Assembly: GCA_018398585.1 (NCBI GenBank)
Contig: JAGTTD010000011.1
Span: forward strand, 8,679,001-8,743,000
Source: Simmondsia chinensis
Lineage: Eukaryota; Streptophyta; Magnoliopsida; Caryophyllales; Simmondsiaceae
Direction of reading: 5' to 3'
Length of the DNA stretch: 64,000 bases
Every line of letters starts with the position of its first letter. Positions within the stretch are counted from its first letter, which is position 1. Below are positions 20,868 through 30,755 of this stretch, in pieces. Both the position numbers and the translations under genes were made by a program. A model generated the notes under the pieces. The model was not told where the DNA came from. It searched no databases and saw only the letters and a program-made list of their open reading frames with translations.

Positions 20868-22764
20868 CCCTGTAGCTTGCGCACCCCACGTCACCACAGC
20901 CAATCCATGTACACCCCTCCGTGTACCCCATTGGACCTCTGCGCAACCCCGTGCTTCAGCCCCATGGACCCCCGTGGCCTGCGCATTGCCTTGCGCACCC
21001 TTGGTTGACCCATGTGTACCCCTGTGAACCTCCCGCGTACCTATGCCTTGGCTCCGTGAGTCCTCGTGGCCTGCGCAACCTGCGCACCCTTGCCTTACCC
21101 ATGTGCACCCTTAAGTGCACCCATCTGAACCTTCGCGCGTACCTGCGCCTCGGTTCTGTGAGTTCCTGTGGTTTGCACACCCTGCGCCACCATAACTAAC
21201 CCATGCACTCTCACTACAGACTCATGCGCATTGCCCTTGGCATGTGTTTGGACCCTTGTGCACACCTGCGCACTTCCCTGGACCTCCGGGTGTACCAGCG
21301 CCTTGGTCCCCATGGCCTGCGCACCCTTTTGGATCTCCGCGCATCCCCGCGCCTTGGTCCCCTGGTCATGCGTAGCCACGCGCATCTGTCTTTGATCCTA
21401 CGCATTGCCTTGCGCAGCACCATGCACATCACCCCTGGCATGCGCATCGTTTCTGTTGACTCCTGAGACCTGTGTAACCTGCGCACTCCGTCGCCTGGGC
21501 ACAGACCTGCGCCCTGACTGGCACAGCCATGCGCACGTTGCCCCCAACCTGCACCCGACCTTTAGAAGTCTTGCGCACTTCCTGGATTATGGCACCCATG
21601 AAGCGCATTGATCCCATACGACCCTCCTCTGGTTCCTGTTGTGGTCCCGATTCCTGTTCCTGTGCTGCCACCAATGCATTCAGTGTCTTCGTCTGAGGGC
21701 ACTCACGGACATAGTGCGAGCCTCCACACAAGAAGCATCCCCGTGGCTTGACTTGGTCTTGCTTCCCTTCATGTTGTTTTCCCTTGTCCTTCAATGTAGC
21801 AGGTTTGTCTCTCCCACCTTTCTCCTTGGCATCCCAGTTCTCCTTCCTCTTGGCAAAGTCCTTGTTCTCCACTAAGTTCTCCACTTCAAAAGCGGCATGT
21901 GCAAGATCTTGGACACTCCTCCTTAACTCCACTTCAGCCCATGGTTGTAGGCCATCCGTGAAGTAAAAGAGACGGTTTGACTCTGTCATGTTTTGGATCT
22001 CCAACATAAGGGACTAATATTGCACGACATAGTTCCGAATTGACCCTGATTGCTTCAACCCACAAAGCCTCTTCATGACCCTCGGAATTCTCCAGAAAGA
22101 ATTGCCTCTTGAACTCCTTGACGAAGTCCTCCCACGTATCCATATTGCATAACCACCTTGCTATGTCACCATGGCGCCGCCTCCACCAAAATGCGGCATC
22201 ATCACCCAAATACATGGTTGCCGTACTGATTTTGGACGCATCATCCTCAATTTGTAGCACCTCAAAGTATCTCCCCAAACTCCATATGAAATTTTTAACC
22301 TCCTTGGCATTGTGCTTTCCACCAAACACAAGCGGATCAGGAACCCCGATGCGTGACACACCCCCGGTGCCAGCGCCACCCACAACGGCAGCCTTGCATA
22401 ACATGCAATCTGCCTTGACAATGTCAAGCTCTTCCCTAAGCCCAAACACCGCCGCTGTCAACTTGCAAAGTTTCTCCTCCATGGATGCCTTGTCAATGTT
22501 CACCATACCGAGAACCTTGCCCTCCAGCCCCGCGACACTTTCAGCCAAAGCATCAACAGTGTCAAGGGTCTCGTGGACCTCCCCCATTGCTAACTCTAAC
22601 CAAGCCACATGTACATCAAGACTCATAAGCGCATCCCTCGGTACTGAAGTATCCTCACCCTTGCTTGAGTTTTTTGCACGTGTCTCAGGCCTATCCCTCG
22701 GTTGTTCCTCCACAGCTTGTGGTGTATTAATGTTCCCTTCTTCCATAACAATGCTTCCCACCAT
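20868..22764 (-). pseudogene. gypsy gag with zinc knuckle and repetitive linker
   Basis: The most likely start is the ATG at 22764, 11 bp beyond the primer-binding site (MVGSIVMEEGN). The central gag fold reads DDAAFWWRRR, WEDFVKEFKRQFFLEN and EEALWVEAIR. The zinc knuckle CFLCGGSHYVREC follows, near 21700-21740. Beyond it is a long low-complexity linker rich in Gly-Ala-Gln and Arg, encoded by GCGCA repeats. A frameshift divides the capsid part around 22000. Gag would form particles able to package this or related RNAs. Confidence 0.82.
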
Positions 22765-22774
22765 ATTCGAACTC

Positions 22775-22787
22775 GGCTCTGATACCA
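22775..22787 (-). other. Primer-binding site of gypsy element (tRNA-iMet)
   Basis: TGGTATCAGAGCC on the minus strand begins two bases inside the 5' LTR. It is complementary to the 3' end of plant initiator methionine tRNA. Confidence 0.88.
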
Positions 22788-22789
22788 CT

Positions 22790-23616
22790 TGTCACAGGAT
22801 AACTTTAGACACCCTTGTTGAAGCTCGTGTTCCATTCAACTTCACTCCGAAAGTCCCTCGCTAAGCCAGGCAACCCCCACGCACCAGAAATACAATGATG
22901 TGAAAGTTATATTAATGTAGATTAAACACATATGGAATGTTTAAGGACATGAAAGGGTTATTAAGTACACAAGTATATTTTCACACAATTAAGCACTTAG
23001 AACAATTAGAGAGTGAGTTTTGGATGATAAGGATTGATCACCTGTGGCACGCGTTTTTATTTATAATAAATGAAAGAATACAACTCTTCATAACTGCCAA
23101 CACACCCCTATGGTTAGGACACCACAACCATGCCTAATAAACTCCACAAAACAAGGAAGGAGCACACCCCTTCCTACATACACTCACATGTGTACTTAAC
23201 CCCCTATCCTTGTACAATGCACCTTATCCATGATCCATAAAAATAAGGAACACATTCCTTAAAAATAAGGGGACACAATTGGTGCAATATAACTATCCTT
23301 AAAATCAAGGGACAAATCCCAACCATCACAATCGCTCATGGTAACTACCCATAACCGTTGTAACCACTTGCAACAGCCCAACGGACATGCAACTTCACCC
23401 ATGGACACGTCTCTATGCGCACCACCGTCCAAAAGGTCCAAGGGACACTCTCTTCACTCAAGGGACGTGTCGCTTGACACACATTTGACCCTTAGACCCA
23501 AAAGTTACACCCACGCTAGCTCTAAAGGCTCTAGCACATCCTAAGGCCTCCTAGAGAAAATCCAAAAAACAAAGCCTACTTAAGTAAAATCCTACTAAAA
23601 TAGGCAATGGGTGACA
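22790..23616 (-). repeat. 5' LTR of gypsy element
   Basis: It starts TGTCACAGGATAAC and ends GGGTGACA on the plus strand, paired with 17862-18603. It is longer by about 85 bp, partly from an extra AAATAAGG-rich stretch near 23240-23270. The divergence from its partner suggests an old insertion. Confidence 0.85.
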
Positions 23617-24665
23617 AACAGCTCCTTTGACATGTCATTAATTTCATGCAAGATCATCGTCAAAGATCAAATCCATGAAGGAGGACACCTTATTAGGATA
23701 ATAGTTACTTGTTAAAGAAAGAATGAAGCAATTGGCAGACTAACTTCGTAATGACCGCTCGTTAGAGAGGGTTAACTAGGTTTATTTAAAATTACACCCC
23801 TACAATCAACAAACCCTTGAATAGTGACCGGTCCACGTATTGTTGCTATTATTATTGCCCGTTTTAAGATCCTTGAGTGCGTTGGACAAGTGGCTTACAC
23901 TACACCTTCCCCCGAAAGCAAGTATACATCCCACATTTCATGTGTCACTCAAATGACACAATGAACCCATCCTGAACACACCAACCATAACATCAAAGTG
24001 GTTACCCCTGTCTGCAGCACCCGAACCCAAGGCCATCCTTGACAAACGGATGGTTCAATATCATAATCACACTTTCACCATGAGTTGATTAAGCAAAAAG
24101 GGAAACCGGTGGAGGACGCTACCTAGGCGTTGTCTAAATGCATATAGGAGAAATTCCAAATATTTGACCCTTATGGACAAGAGTCTTTTGAGGTGATAAG
24201 TATTGATACATATGCCCCCAACAGGCCCATGATGACAATCAGGCCCACATGATAATAGCCCAACTCCAAGGTGATTGGCAGCAAACAAGTTGCAAGTGCA
24301 GCCTGGGTGGAGAAGATATTGCAGGCCAATGAGGTCCAGAGCCCACTACCCCTGGTGAAGGGTTTTTCTTTCTAGGGGCGTGCTTCATGCAATGAGGAAA
24401 GAAAGATTTGATCAGCTATGGACAGGCATAACCAACATCAAATCTTATCACATTAAGCATAATATGTAGCTAATATATTTTCCTTTCTACCCTTCGTATT
24501 GATTATAAACAAGCATGGGTTGTATAGTTCATTATCATAAAAGGAATCTGTACTTGCTTCTATCAATTTCTCTAATGTTTTTCTCTTCTTTTGAGCAACC
24601 AAATCCTCATACAATCCCAGCAATCGGATTGGGATTATATCATTTAGGATCTTGTTGATAATTTG

Positions 24666-24959
24666 AATAATTGTAATTTACATATTATAGGATATGTTAT
24701 TAGCTAAAATTGCATCAGGTTAAACTTTTATTATTTGGTTTTTTACTTGATTAGTTTTATGTTAGTTGTCATTATCAGGTTAGGAACTTGTTATTGTCAT
24801 ATTAGGGTTTCTTTTCCTATTATGACTCTAGTTTCATCCACGATGATTGGTGTAACCAAATTCTAATGGCAAACTATCAAACTATTGAATAAATTCAATT
24901 ATTTCCTAATTCTTAAGCATGGGAATGCTAAAAGCTAAATACAAAGATACTTAGTTGGT
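24666..24959 (+). repeat. Diverged direct repeat, copy 1
   Basis: Blocks such as TTAGTTGTCATTATCA, CTATTATGACTCTAGTTTCAT and ATTTCCTAATTCTTAAGCAT recur in the same order and orientation at 25545-25850. The two copies lie about 600 bp apart and could be LTR or MITE remnants. No coding sequence is seen. Confidence 0.65.
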
Positions 24960-25204
24960 TGTTGGACAAAAGATTGTCCAACCCTCTTCCTTGACACCGA
25001 GATGCCTAAGTAACCTCTCAATAAGGCACATTGATGCATAATCTCTATCAAGTTAGTATCAATACAGGTTCTAATCCACCCCTTTTGCTGCCATTACCAT
25101 CTCATCATCCCCATAGCCATCCTCATCCTAAGCGAAAGAAAAATTGACAATAAAATAAGAAGAGACAATTATTCCACCTACCCACCATCTTACTCTTTCC
25201 AAAC

Positions 25205-25250
25205 AAAACACACCCCCCCCCCCCCCCCCCCCGGAGGAGGGGGGAGGGGG
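25205..25250. repeat. Poly-C tract followed by G-rich block
   Basis: About 23 cytosines (25210-25232) are followed by GGAGGAGGGGGGAGGGGGG. Both strands could form G-quadruplex or i-motif structures. Confidence 0.85.
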
Positions 25251-25544
25251 GAATAAATATATAAATATATATATACACCTAGTCGTAGCCAAATGGGGAA
25301 AAAAAAACCAAATTACATCAACTGCATAACCTGAATAACTTAGCCCATAAAACCCTAACCAGAACCTTGGTCTCCTTAACCAGCACCACCGACTACCTAC
25401 GTACATCTCTTCAACACCTGCCCAACCCTAGTGGAACACCCTTCATACCTTGTCATTGTCCACCTTAATGCACATCTTTACCACCCACCTACCCTAGTCA
25501 AATTCCCTAGGCCTAAGCTTCACTATCATCTACCATTTTGCATT

Positions 25545-25850
25545 AGGGTATATTAGTCAGGCATTAAGAATAGAATTATATTATTTAATTTTTATCTAAG
25601 TAGTTTCAAGTTAGCTGTTATTATCAAATTATGAGTTTCATATATCCTATTAGAATTCTTTTTCCCACTAGGACTCTGGTTTCATAAACAATTACCAATC
25701 TAACAAAAGGGTAGACTATTTGAAGATTGGAATAAATTTGGCTATTTCCTAATTCTTAAGCATTGGGCTACTTAAAGCTAAGTTTAGAGATACTTAATTG
25801 GCTAGCACATGGTTGTTCACCTGTCCTCCTAGAGATTAGGAATAGGAATG
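25545..25850 (+). repeat. Diverged direct repeat, copy 2
   Basis: Partner of 24666-24959: TTAGCTGTTATTATCAAATT, CCACTAGGACTCTGGTTTCAT, ATTTCCTAATTCTTAAGCATTG. Differences are frequent, so the duplication is old. Confidence 0.65.
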
Positions 25851-25871
25851 CTTAAACTCTATCAATTGAAC

Positions 25872-26316
25872 CATAGTTGCAAGAAACTCCTAAAATGCTA
25901 ATGCTCCACGCTTTGGAAACATGATTCCGCGTTTCAGTGTAAGATTCACATTTCTTACGCGTATCAAACTCGACGGAAATATGATTTGAACAATCATAGG
26001 AGTAGTTTGATAAGAAAATACTTATTAAACAATTTGTTGGTTATGTATATCACTCGATCTTAAAGAATCATTGAACAATTTTCTAAATCTTATTCATTGA
26101 AGTACTTAGATTTCTTGATTATTGCTTAATATTAACTGTTTTTTGATATTTATGCTTTTAACGGCTAACATTTCCTTACTTTCCTTGTATATCTAATATA
26201 TGGTAATATAAGTGCTCCCTCAACGCTCCCAATCTTAGAAACTTTTGTGACAGCCCGCTCCTACACTCCCACTTCCGTTTCCGCTCTCGCTTCCACTCCT
26301 GCTTCGTGCAACTATG
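25872..26316. mobile_element. hAT-like MITE (445 bp)
   Basis: Perfect 10-bp terminal inverted repeats CATAGTTGCA...TGCAACTATG are flanked by AATTGAAC and ACTTGAAC, an 8-bp duplication with one change. Eight-base target duplications are typical of hAT elements. It has no coding capacity. Confidence 0.68.
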
Positions 26317-26730
26317 ACTTGAACACCAAAAACCTTGTGCTTCCTATCACACACTTATTTATTTATTTTTTTAATTTTGATAAGTAAGTGATGAATACAC
26401 ACACATATACGTAGACGAATACGAGGGCAAAGCATGGAAAGAAGCAAGCTACCAACACACTTGTAAGCATGAAGGAAGCTCTTGCGTAGGATAAAAGGGG
26501 AGAAAGGATTTGAAGATGTGTGGACAACTGCAAACTAAAAAACACAAACGAATAGGAGGGAACTAATTGAGGTTAAATGCTAAATAGATGGAATCAACAA
26601 CTACATGTAGGACAGATCAAGAACATAAGAGAGCCCCCCGCCTCCAAAAATGTTGCGACAAGGAAGCACAATCATCTCCCAAATTTCTATATTCATGGTC
26701 CAGACAGTGTTAATCATGTATATTTTTGAT

Positions 26731-27682
26731 AAAAGACAACAGCAACAACAGACCCACTGCCTCAAGGGCTCTCGCCGGGGGGGGGGGGGGAGGGTACGCA
26801 GCCTTTCCCCTTCAGGATGTTACCCCAAAGGAAGGCTGTGTCCGAGGACCCCAACCTAAAAAGCATAACAACATACTAGCGCAATAGCAAAAGCACAAAG
26901 AGAGAGCATAAAGCAGCAATAAGCAATAAGCAATAAAGCATCAAGCAAAAAGCAACATAGCACAAAGCAACAAGTAGTAAGGTGCAAACAAGCCTAGGGG
27001 TGCTAAGACTAGTCTAGTTATGCTCCTCTATTCTAAACCTCCATATTGGCGACATCTATACTAGCTTTCCACTCAGCTCCATCTAAGGCCATCTCCTCAT
27101 ATAGGTTTAGGTGAGTTAAGATCGAGTAGAATTGTCTCCATCTAGCTCTTCTTTGGCCCGACTCTCCTCTTCTCCCTTCTATAGCATGAAGTTGCGCATA
27201 TCTCCAGACAGGGGTATTGGTCGATCTCCTTCGAATATGCCCAAACCACCATAAATTTGCTCCTTCAACTTATCCTCAATTGGGGCTATACCTAATTTGC
27301 TTCTTATGAAGCCATTTCTGATCCTATCCTTCCTTATATGTCCACACATCCACTGCAATATCCTTATCTCCGCCACCTTCAACTTCTGCATGTGATGCCT
27401 TTTAACTGGCCAACATTCCGCACTGCATGAAATGGCTAGTCTCACTACCATCTTATAGTATTTTCCCTTTAACTTTATCGGGAACTTTCTATCGCACAGT
27501 ACAGCAGAGACCATCCTCCATTTATGCCAGCCTACTTTAATCCGATTGTTGACGTCCTCGTCAATTTCGCTGTCCTACTGCACCATGGATCCTAAATATT
27601 TAGAACAGTCTTTTTCGGTATGGACTCTGATCCAATTTTGACTTCTTCCACACTTGGCCTGGATGAGGTACAGAACTTGAGT
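26731..27682 (-). mobile_element. 5'-truncated RTE LINE with 17-bp TSD
   Basis: The element is bounded by TCATGTATATTTTTGAT at 26714-26730 and again at 27683-27699. Reading minus, it begins abruptly within the RT thumb (KFCTSSRPSVEE-like) and runs through KLKGKYYKMVVRLAISC, AECWPVKRHHMQKLKVAEIR and LQWMCGHIRKDRIRNGFIR. It ends in the RTE 3' UTR with a poly-G block at 26779-26791 and a CAACAG-rich tail at 26737. The frame over 27179-27514 is open. RTE elements copy by target-primed reverse transcription, which fits the truncation and duplication. Confidence 0.88.
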
Positions 27683-28149
27683 TCATGTATATTTTTGATC
27701 GTTGCATGATATTCATCTACAAAAGCAGCTTCCTAAAGCTTAGCTAGTTCTTCCCTAATTCTAATGATTGCTGACTTTTGTCATCCCCTCCCAAATCAAT
27801 TTCAACCCACATAGTCACATATAAAGTACATGAAATATCTCAGAAACACACTGTCCCATATGATTTTCCTGAAATTAAATCAAAAAAAAAAAAAAAAGAG
27901 TAGTAAATGCTGTAGGATAGCCAAAGTTTCCCTTTACTTGGCTATTGAGTAAAGCATGAAGGAGAGGTAAAGAGGGATAAAGAGATGGATATTAAGTGGT
28001 TATTCTCCCTTGTTTAGGTAATGTTCCATAAAGAGGGGTAAACAGGTCACTCTTATTTGGCAATTAGATAAAAGAGTAAAGCTAAATAAATCTACAGTTA
28101 AACTAAATACAAAATTATCCAATTTTTTTAAATTTCACCCTCCCCTCCT

Positions 28150-29258
28150 TATCCCAGATTAGAGTGTAGAGAAAATAGCCATAATGAAGGATAAGATTTA
28201 ACCTATTACCTCGTAAAAAAAAGTTTACCGCATTACTTTAACCCTTTCTTATCGCTCTTTACCCTTTGCCAAACATAAATTTTAGAAACAATGTAAGGAA
28301 CTCCTTGTCAAGTTGATTTGACAAAAGGGTATGGTAGAAACAAGCAAGGGATCAAAATCATTACACTGCTAGCTAAATTGAAGAAACAATCATCTCAAAC
28401 AGAAGCCAAATGTTACAATTTACTCCATACGGATCTAAAATTCAACAAGTAGGTGAATCAAAAGGGGGAAAAAAACAAAAAAAAGATGACAATCATTACA
28501 ACAATGAGTTATTTGCACCATCGGTCTCCAATGTTTGTAAGCTTGTTTAAATTTGTCCCTCGTCTCTTTTTTGTTCAAAGTAATCCCTAATATTTGTCAA
28601 CTTGCTTAAATTGGTCCCTTGTTTTTTTTTTTTCCTAGTTCAAAATAATTCTTTATGCTTTATTTTATAACAAAATTAGGCCCCTCATATTTTAATATTA
28701 TCTAATTTTGGTCACAAGGTGGGGGACTAATTTTGTCATTAATTGAAATATTATGAACCAATTTGCACAAAAGAAAAACGAGGAAGCCCAAAGGTGAAGC
28801 TAATCATTACAATCAAAACCATAAACAAAAAGAAAAGGGAGGTGGTGACTCCACCCAATTATGGTCACAGACACCAAAACGACGAAAATTGGCTATTTCA
28901 TGGGTGTCTAAGTTGGCCAACCTAGGAGACCAAGCAAAGGAAATAGAAGAAAAGACGTTAAGCAAAAGCTTAATATCATAAATAATAGCGGCAATCTCCC
29001 ACGATCGTCTCCGGAAAGAGCCCAAATCACCTCTTGACGATCAGTTTCAAAGATCACAAACTTGAACCCATTCCGAATAGCAAAATGGCAAGCAGCACGA
29101 AGGGTGGAACTTTCAACAATGAGAGCAATACAGGCAAAATTAAACCTATACCTCTCGAATCGGGATAAAGAAAAGAGTCTTACCCAATTACCCCTAATTA
29201 AACCTCAAACGATTTTATCAAATAAGTATAAACTCACCCCCATTATCAAATAAGGAGA
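28150..29258 (-). repeat. Inverted copy of 7090-8225, including L1 RNase H end
   Basis: On the minus strand it encodes the same L1 C-terminus (NVFSSISFAWSPRLANLD, FGVCDHNWVESPPPFSF; 28813-29025) and continues through the same 3' sequence up to about 28150 (GGAGTTCCTTAC, TTCTTCAATTTAGCTAG). At 29258 it joins the RTE tail at the same breakpoint as copy 1. The two copies are therefore one composite unit found twice in opposite orientation, 20 kb apart. Confidence 0.78.
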
Positions 29259-30190
29259 CCGACCACTTCCCTGTTAAGAGATGCGAACAACTTCACATTA
29301 TGTACGAGAGGAGAGGTGGAGGGAGGCCAAAGAATAGCTGGATGGAGACAATTAGGCATTACTTCATCCATTTAAACCTAAACAAGGAGATGGTCTTAGG
29401 CTATCCCCATTTGAAACCCCATTCTTTAAGCCCCATTTTTGACACATCATAAAAAATGAAGCTTCATTCAAAAATGGGGCTTTCTCCTCTCCATGCCAAG
29501 CCCCATTTTTTTAACCCCATTTTTTATATTTTTTTTTAATTATTTTAATAGTTAATATCATTTATATTATTTTAATAAATTCAAGACAAAAGACAAAAAT
29601 ACATTAAAAACAAATGCGATTAAAAAATAATTAACTATATTGAGAGAAGAAATTAAAATTATAAAAATTAAGATTTATATCAGTGAAGATAACATAATAT
29701 AAATAATTAGATAGAAAAAATGATTCAAATTTAATATATAAAAATTCGTTAATATTTAAAATATATTTTAAAATAAAATTTAATATATTTTAGTGATTAA
29801 AAATATAAATTAAATAAATAATATTAAAAAAATATATAATAGGGCTCCAAATGTGGAGCCATTTTGGGAGTCCCAAGTAAATGGGGCCTTAGGTAGAAAT
29901 GAGTGTGTGATAAATAGGTAAAACTGACAAAGCAGCTTATAATAGAGCAGCATAATGAAGCTAGTTCATACCCCCCTAGCCTTATATATTTGCAATTGTT
30001 ACTTGTTGCTTGCATAATTCACTATTTCTCTATTATTGCTTTATTGTTTCGTTTTTGCTTTTTGGGTAGGGGGCCCTCAGACATGGCCTCCTTTTAGGGT
30101 AGCATCTGAAGGAATATGGTTGCATATATTTCACTCCCTGCTTTGACATAAGCACTTATGGCACTGAATTTGTTGTTGTCTCACCCCCTT
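29259..30190 (+). mobile_element. RTE LINE 3' fragment, part of inverted composite
   Basis: It contains the end of the RTE coding region (TGTTAAGAGATGCGAAC, GGCCAAAGAATAGCTGGATGG), then after a MITE at 29399-29888 the 3' UTR (AACTGACAAAGCAGCTTAT, GGGGGCCCTCAGACATGGCC) and a TTTGTTGTTG tail at 30170. It matches 6768-7090 in reverse complement but keeps UTR sequence that copy 1 has lost. Confidence 0.78.
29399..29888. mobile_element. Tourist-like MITE, TSD TTA
   Basis: An AT-rich 490-bp insertion starts GGCTATCCCCATTT and ends AAATGGGGCC, with TTA on both sides (29396-29398 and 29889-29891), as expected of PIF/Harbinger MITEs. The other composite copy (near 7010) has no insertion here, which supports the boundaries. 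Internal palindromic AAGCCCCATTTTT motifs occur near both ends. Confidence 0.68.
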
Positions 30191-30309
30191 ATCTGACCCC
30201 TCTTTAGCCGTTACCCACTTGCCAAACAAGGAGCAAGGAACCAACAGCGTAAATAACTCCACTAAAACCTAAACTAAGCACAAAATGAGACAGTAGGGAA
30301 GAAACTTAC

Positions 30310-30651
30310 GAAAAATCAATCTCCAAGCAGGTTTTTCCATCATCAAGATCATAAGCAACGAAATTAGCAGCGTCAGTAACGAGCTCTTCATATGACTTAG
30401 GCTTGTAAACAGCAATGCCAGCCTTGAGATCAAATATGGATTGAGTTGCTTCTTTGTGGGCAAAGCAGCGAATTTCGAGTGAAAGAAGAGGGAGGGAGGG
30501 GAGGGGAGAGGATGGGGAGAAAAAGAGGAAGGGAGAAGAAAGAGAGAGGAGTGGGCGAGAAAAGGAGGAAGGGAGAAGAAAGAGAGAGGAGTGGGCGAGA
30601 AAAGGAGTGAAAGGAGAGAGAGGGGATTGCAGAAGAAGGGGAGAGAGCCAT
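30310..30651 (-). pseudogene. LPA3-like (DUF1995) exon 1 with transit peptide and frameshifting duplication
   Basis: The ATG at 30651 (minus) opens a Ser/Pro/Leu-rich sequence (MALSPSSAIPSLSFHSFSRP) typical of a chloroplast transit peptide. The conserved part, in another frame, reads FDLKAGIAVYKPKSYEELV, TDAANFVAYDLDDGK and TCLEIDF, ending at donor TC/GTAAGT. The frame change is explained by a tandem 39/40-bp duplication at about 30521-30599: one copy fewer puts transit peptide and conserved part in a single frame. LPA3 is a stroma/thylakoid factor for photosystem II assembly (family knowledge). With exons 2-4 damaged, the gene copy is probably non-functional. Confidence 0.75.
30521..30599. 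repeat. Tandem 39/40-bp duplication in exon 1
   Basis: Two copies of AAAAGAGGAAGGGAGAAG...AGTGGGCGAG lie head to tail and differ by one inserted G. They lie in the transit-peptide coding region of the LPA3-like exon and shift the frame. Confidence 0.85.
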
Positions 30652-30755
30652 TGGAGAAAGAGAGAGATATAAGCTGAATGGAAAGCCTACAACGGACGTA
30701 TAGTTGAAATTGAATAAATTTTATTGTAAAAAATTGGACAAATAACGGTCTAAAG

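Larger units (their letters stand above)
17862..23616 (-). mobile_element. Ty3/gypsy chromovirus deletion derivative (gag-protease only)
   Basis: The element is bounded by two related LTRs (17862-18603 and 22790-23616), with an initiator-Met primer-binding site next to the right LTR and a polypurine tract next to the left one, so it runs on the minus strand. Between them are gag with a zinc knuckle, a retropepsin, and near the 3' end a remnant chromodomain. Reverse transcriptase, RNase H and the integrase catalytic core are not visible. The missing span is replaced by GCGCA-rich repeats. It is therefore a non-autonomous derivative resembling TR-GAG elements. An exact target duplication could not be confirmed. 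Confidence 0.85.
15991..30309 (-). other. Putative giant intron 1 of the LPA3-like gene, filled with transposons
   Basis: The span between the exon 1 donor and exon 2 is about 14.3 kb and holds an RTE tail, a complete gypsy element, three MITE-like elements, an RTE insertion and an inverted composite copy. Whether it was transcribed as one intron is inferred only from the order and strand of the exons. Unassigned AT-rich parts are 15991-16440, 16763-17861, 23617-24665, 24960-25545, 26325-26713 and 27700-28149; I see no genes in them. Confidence 0.55.

Noticed and set aside
19113..21611. Many overlapping open frames of 60-155 residues on both strands
   Set aside because: They arise because GCGCA-type repeats lack stop codons in most frames. 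Only the minus-strand gag and protease frames carry family motifs.
22109..22864. A 251-residue plus-strand open frame
   Set aside because: It is the mirror of the gag frame on the minus strand, which has the recognisable capsid and zinc knuckle motifs. The plus frame has no domain.
17857..23621. Target duplication of the gypsy element
   Set aside because: The flanks CAACA and AACAG only agree after shifting by one or two bases, which is not convincing.
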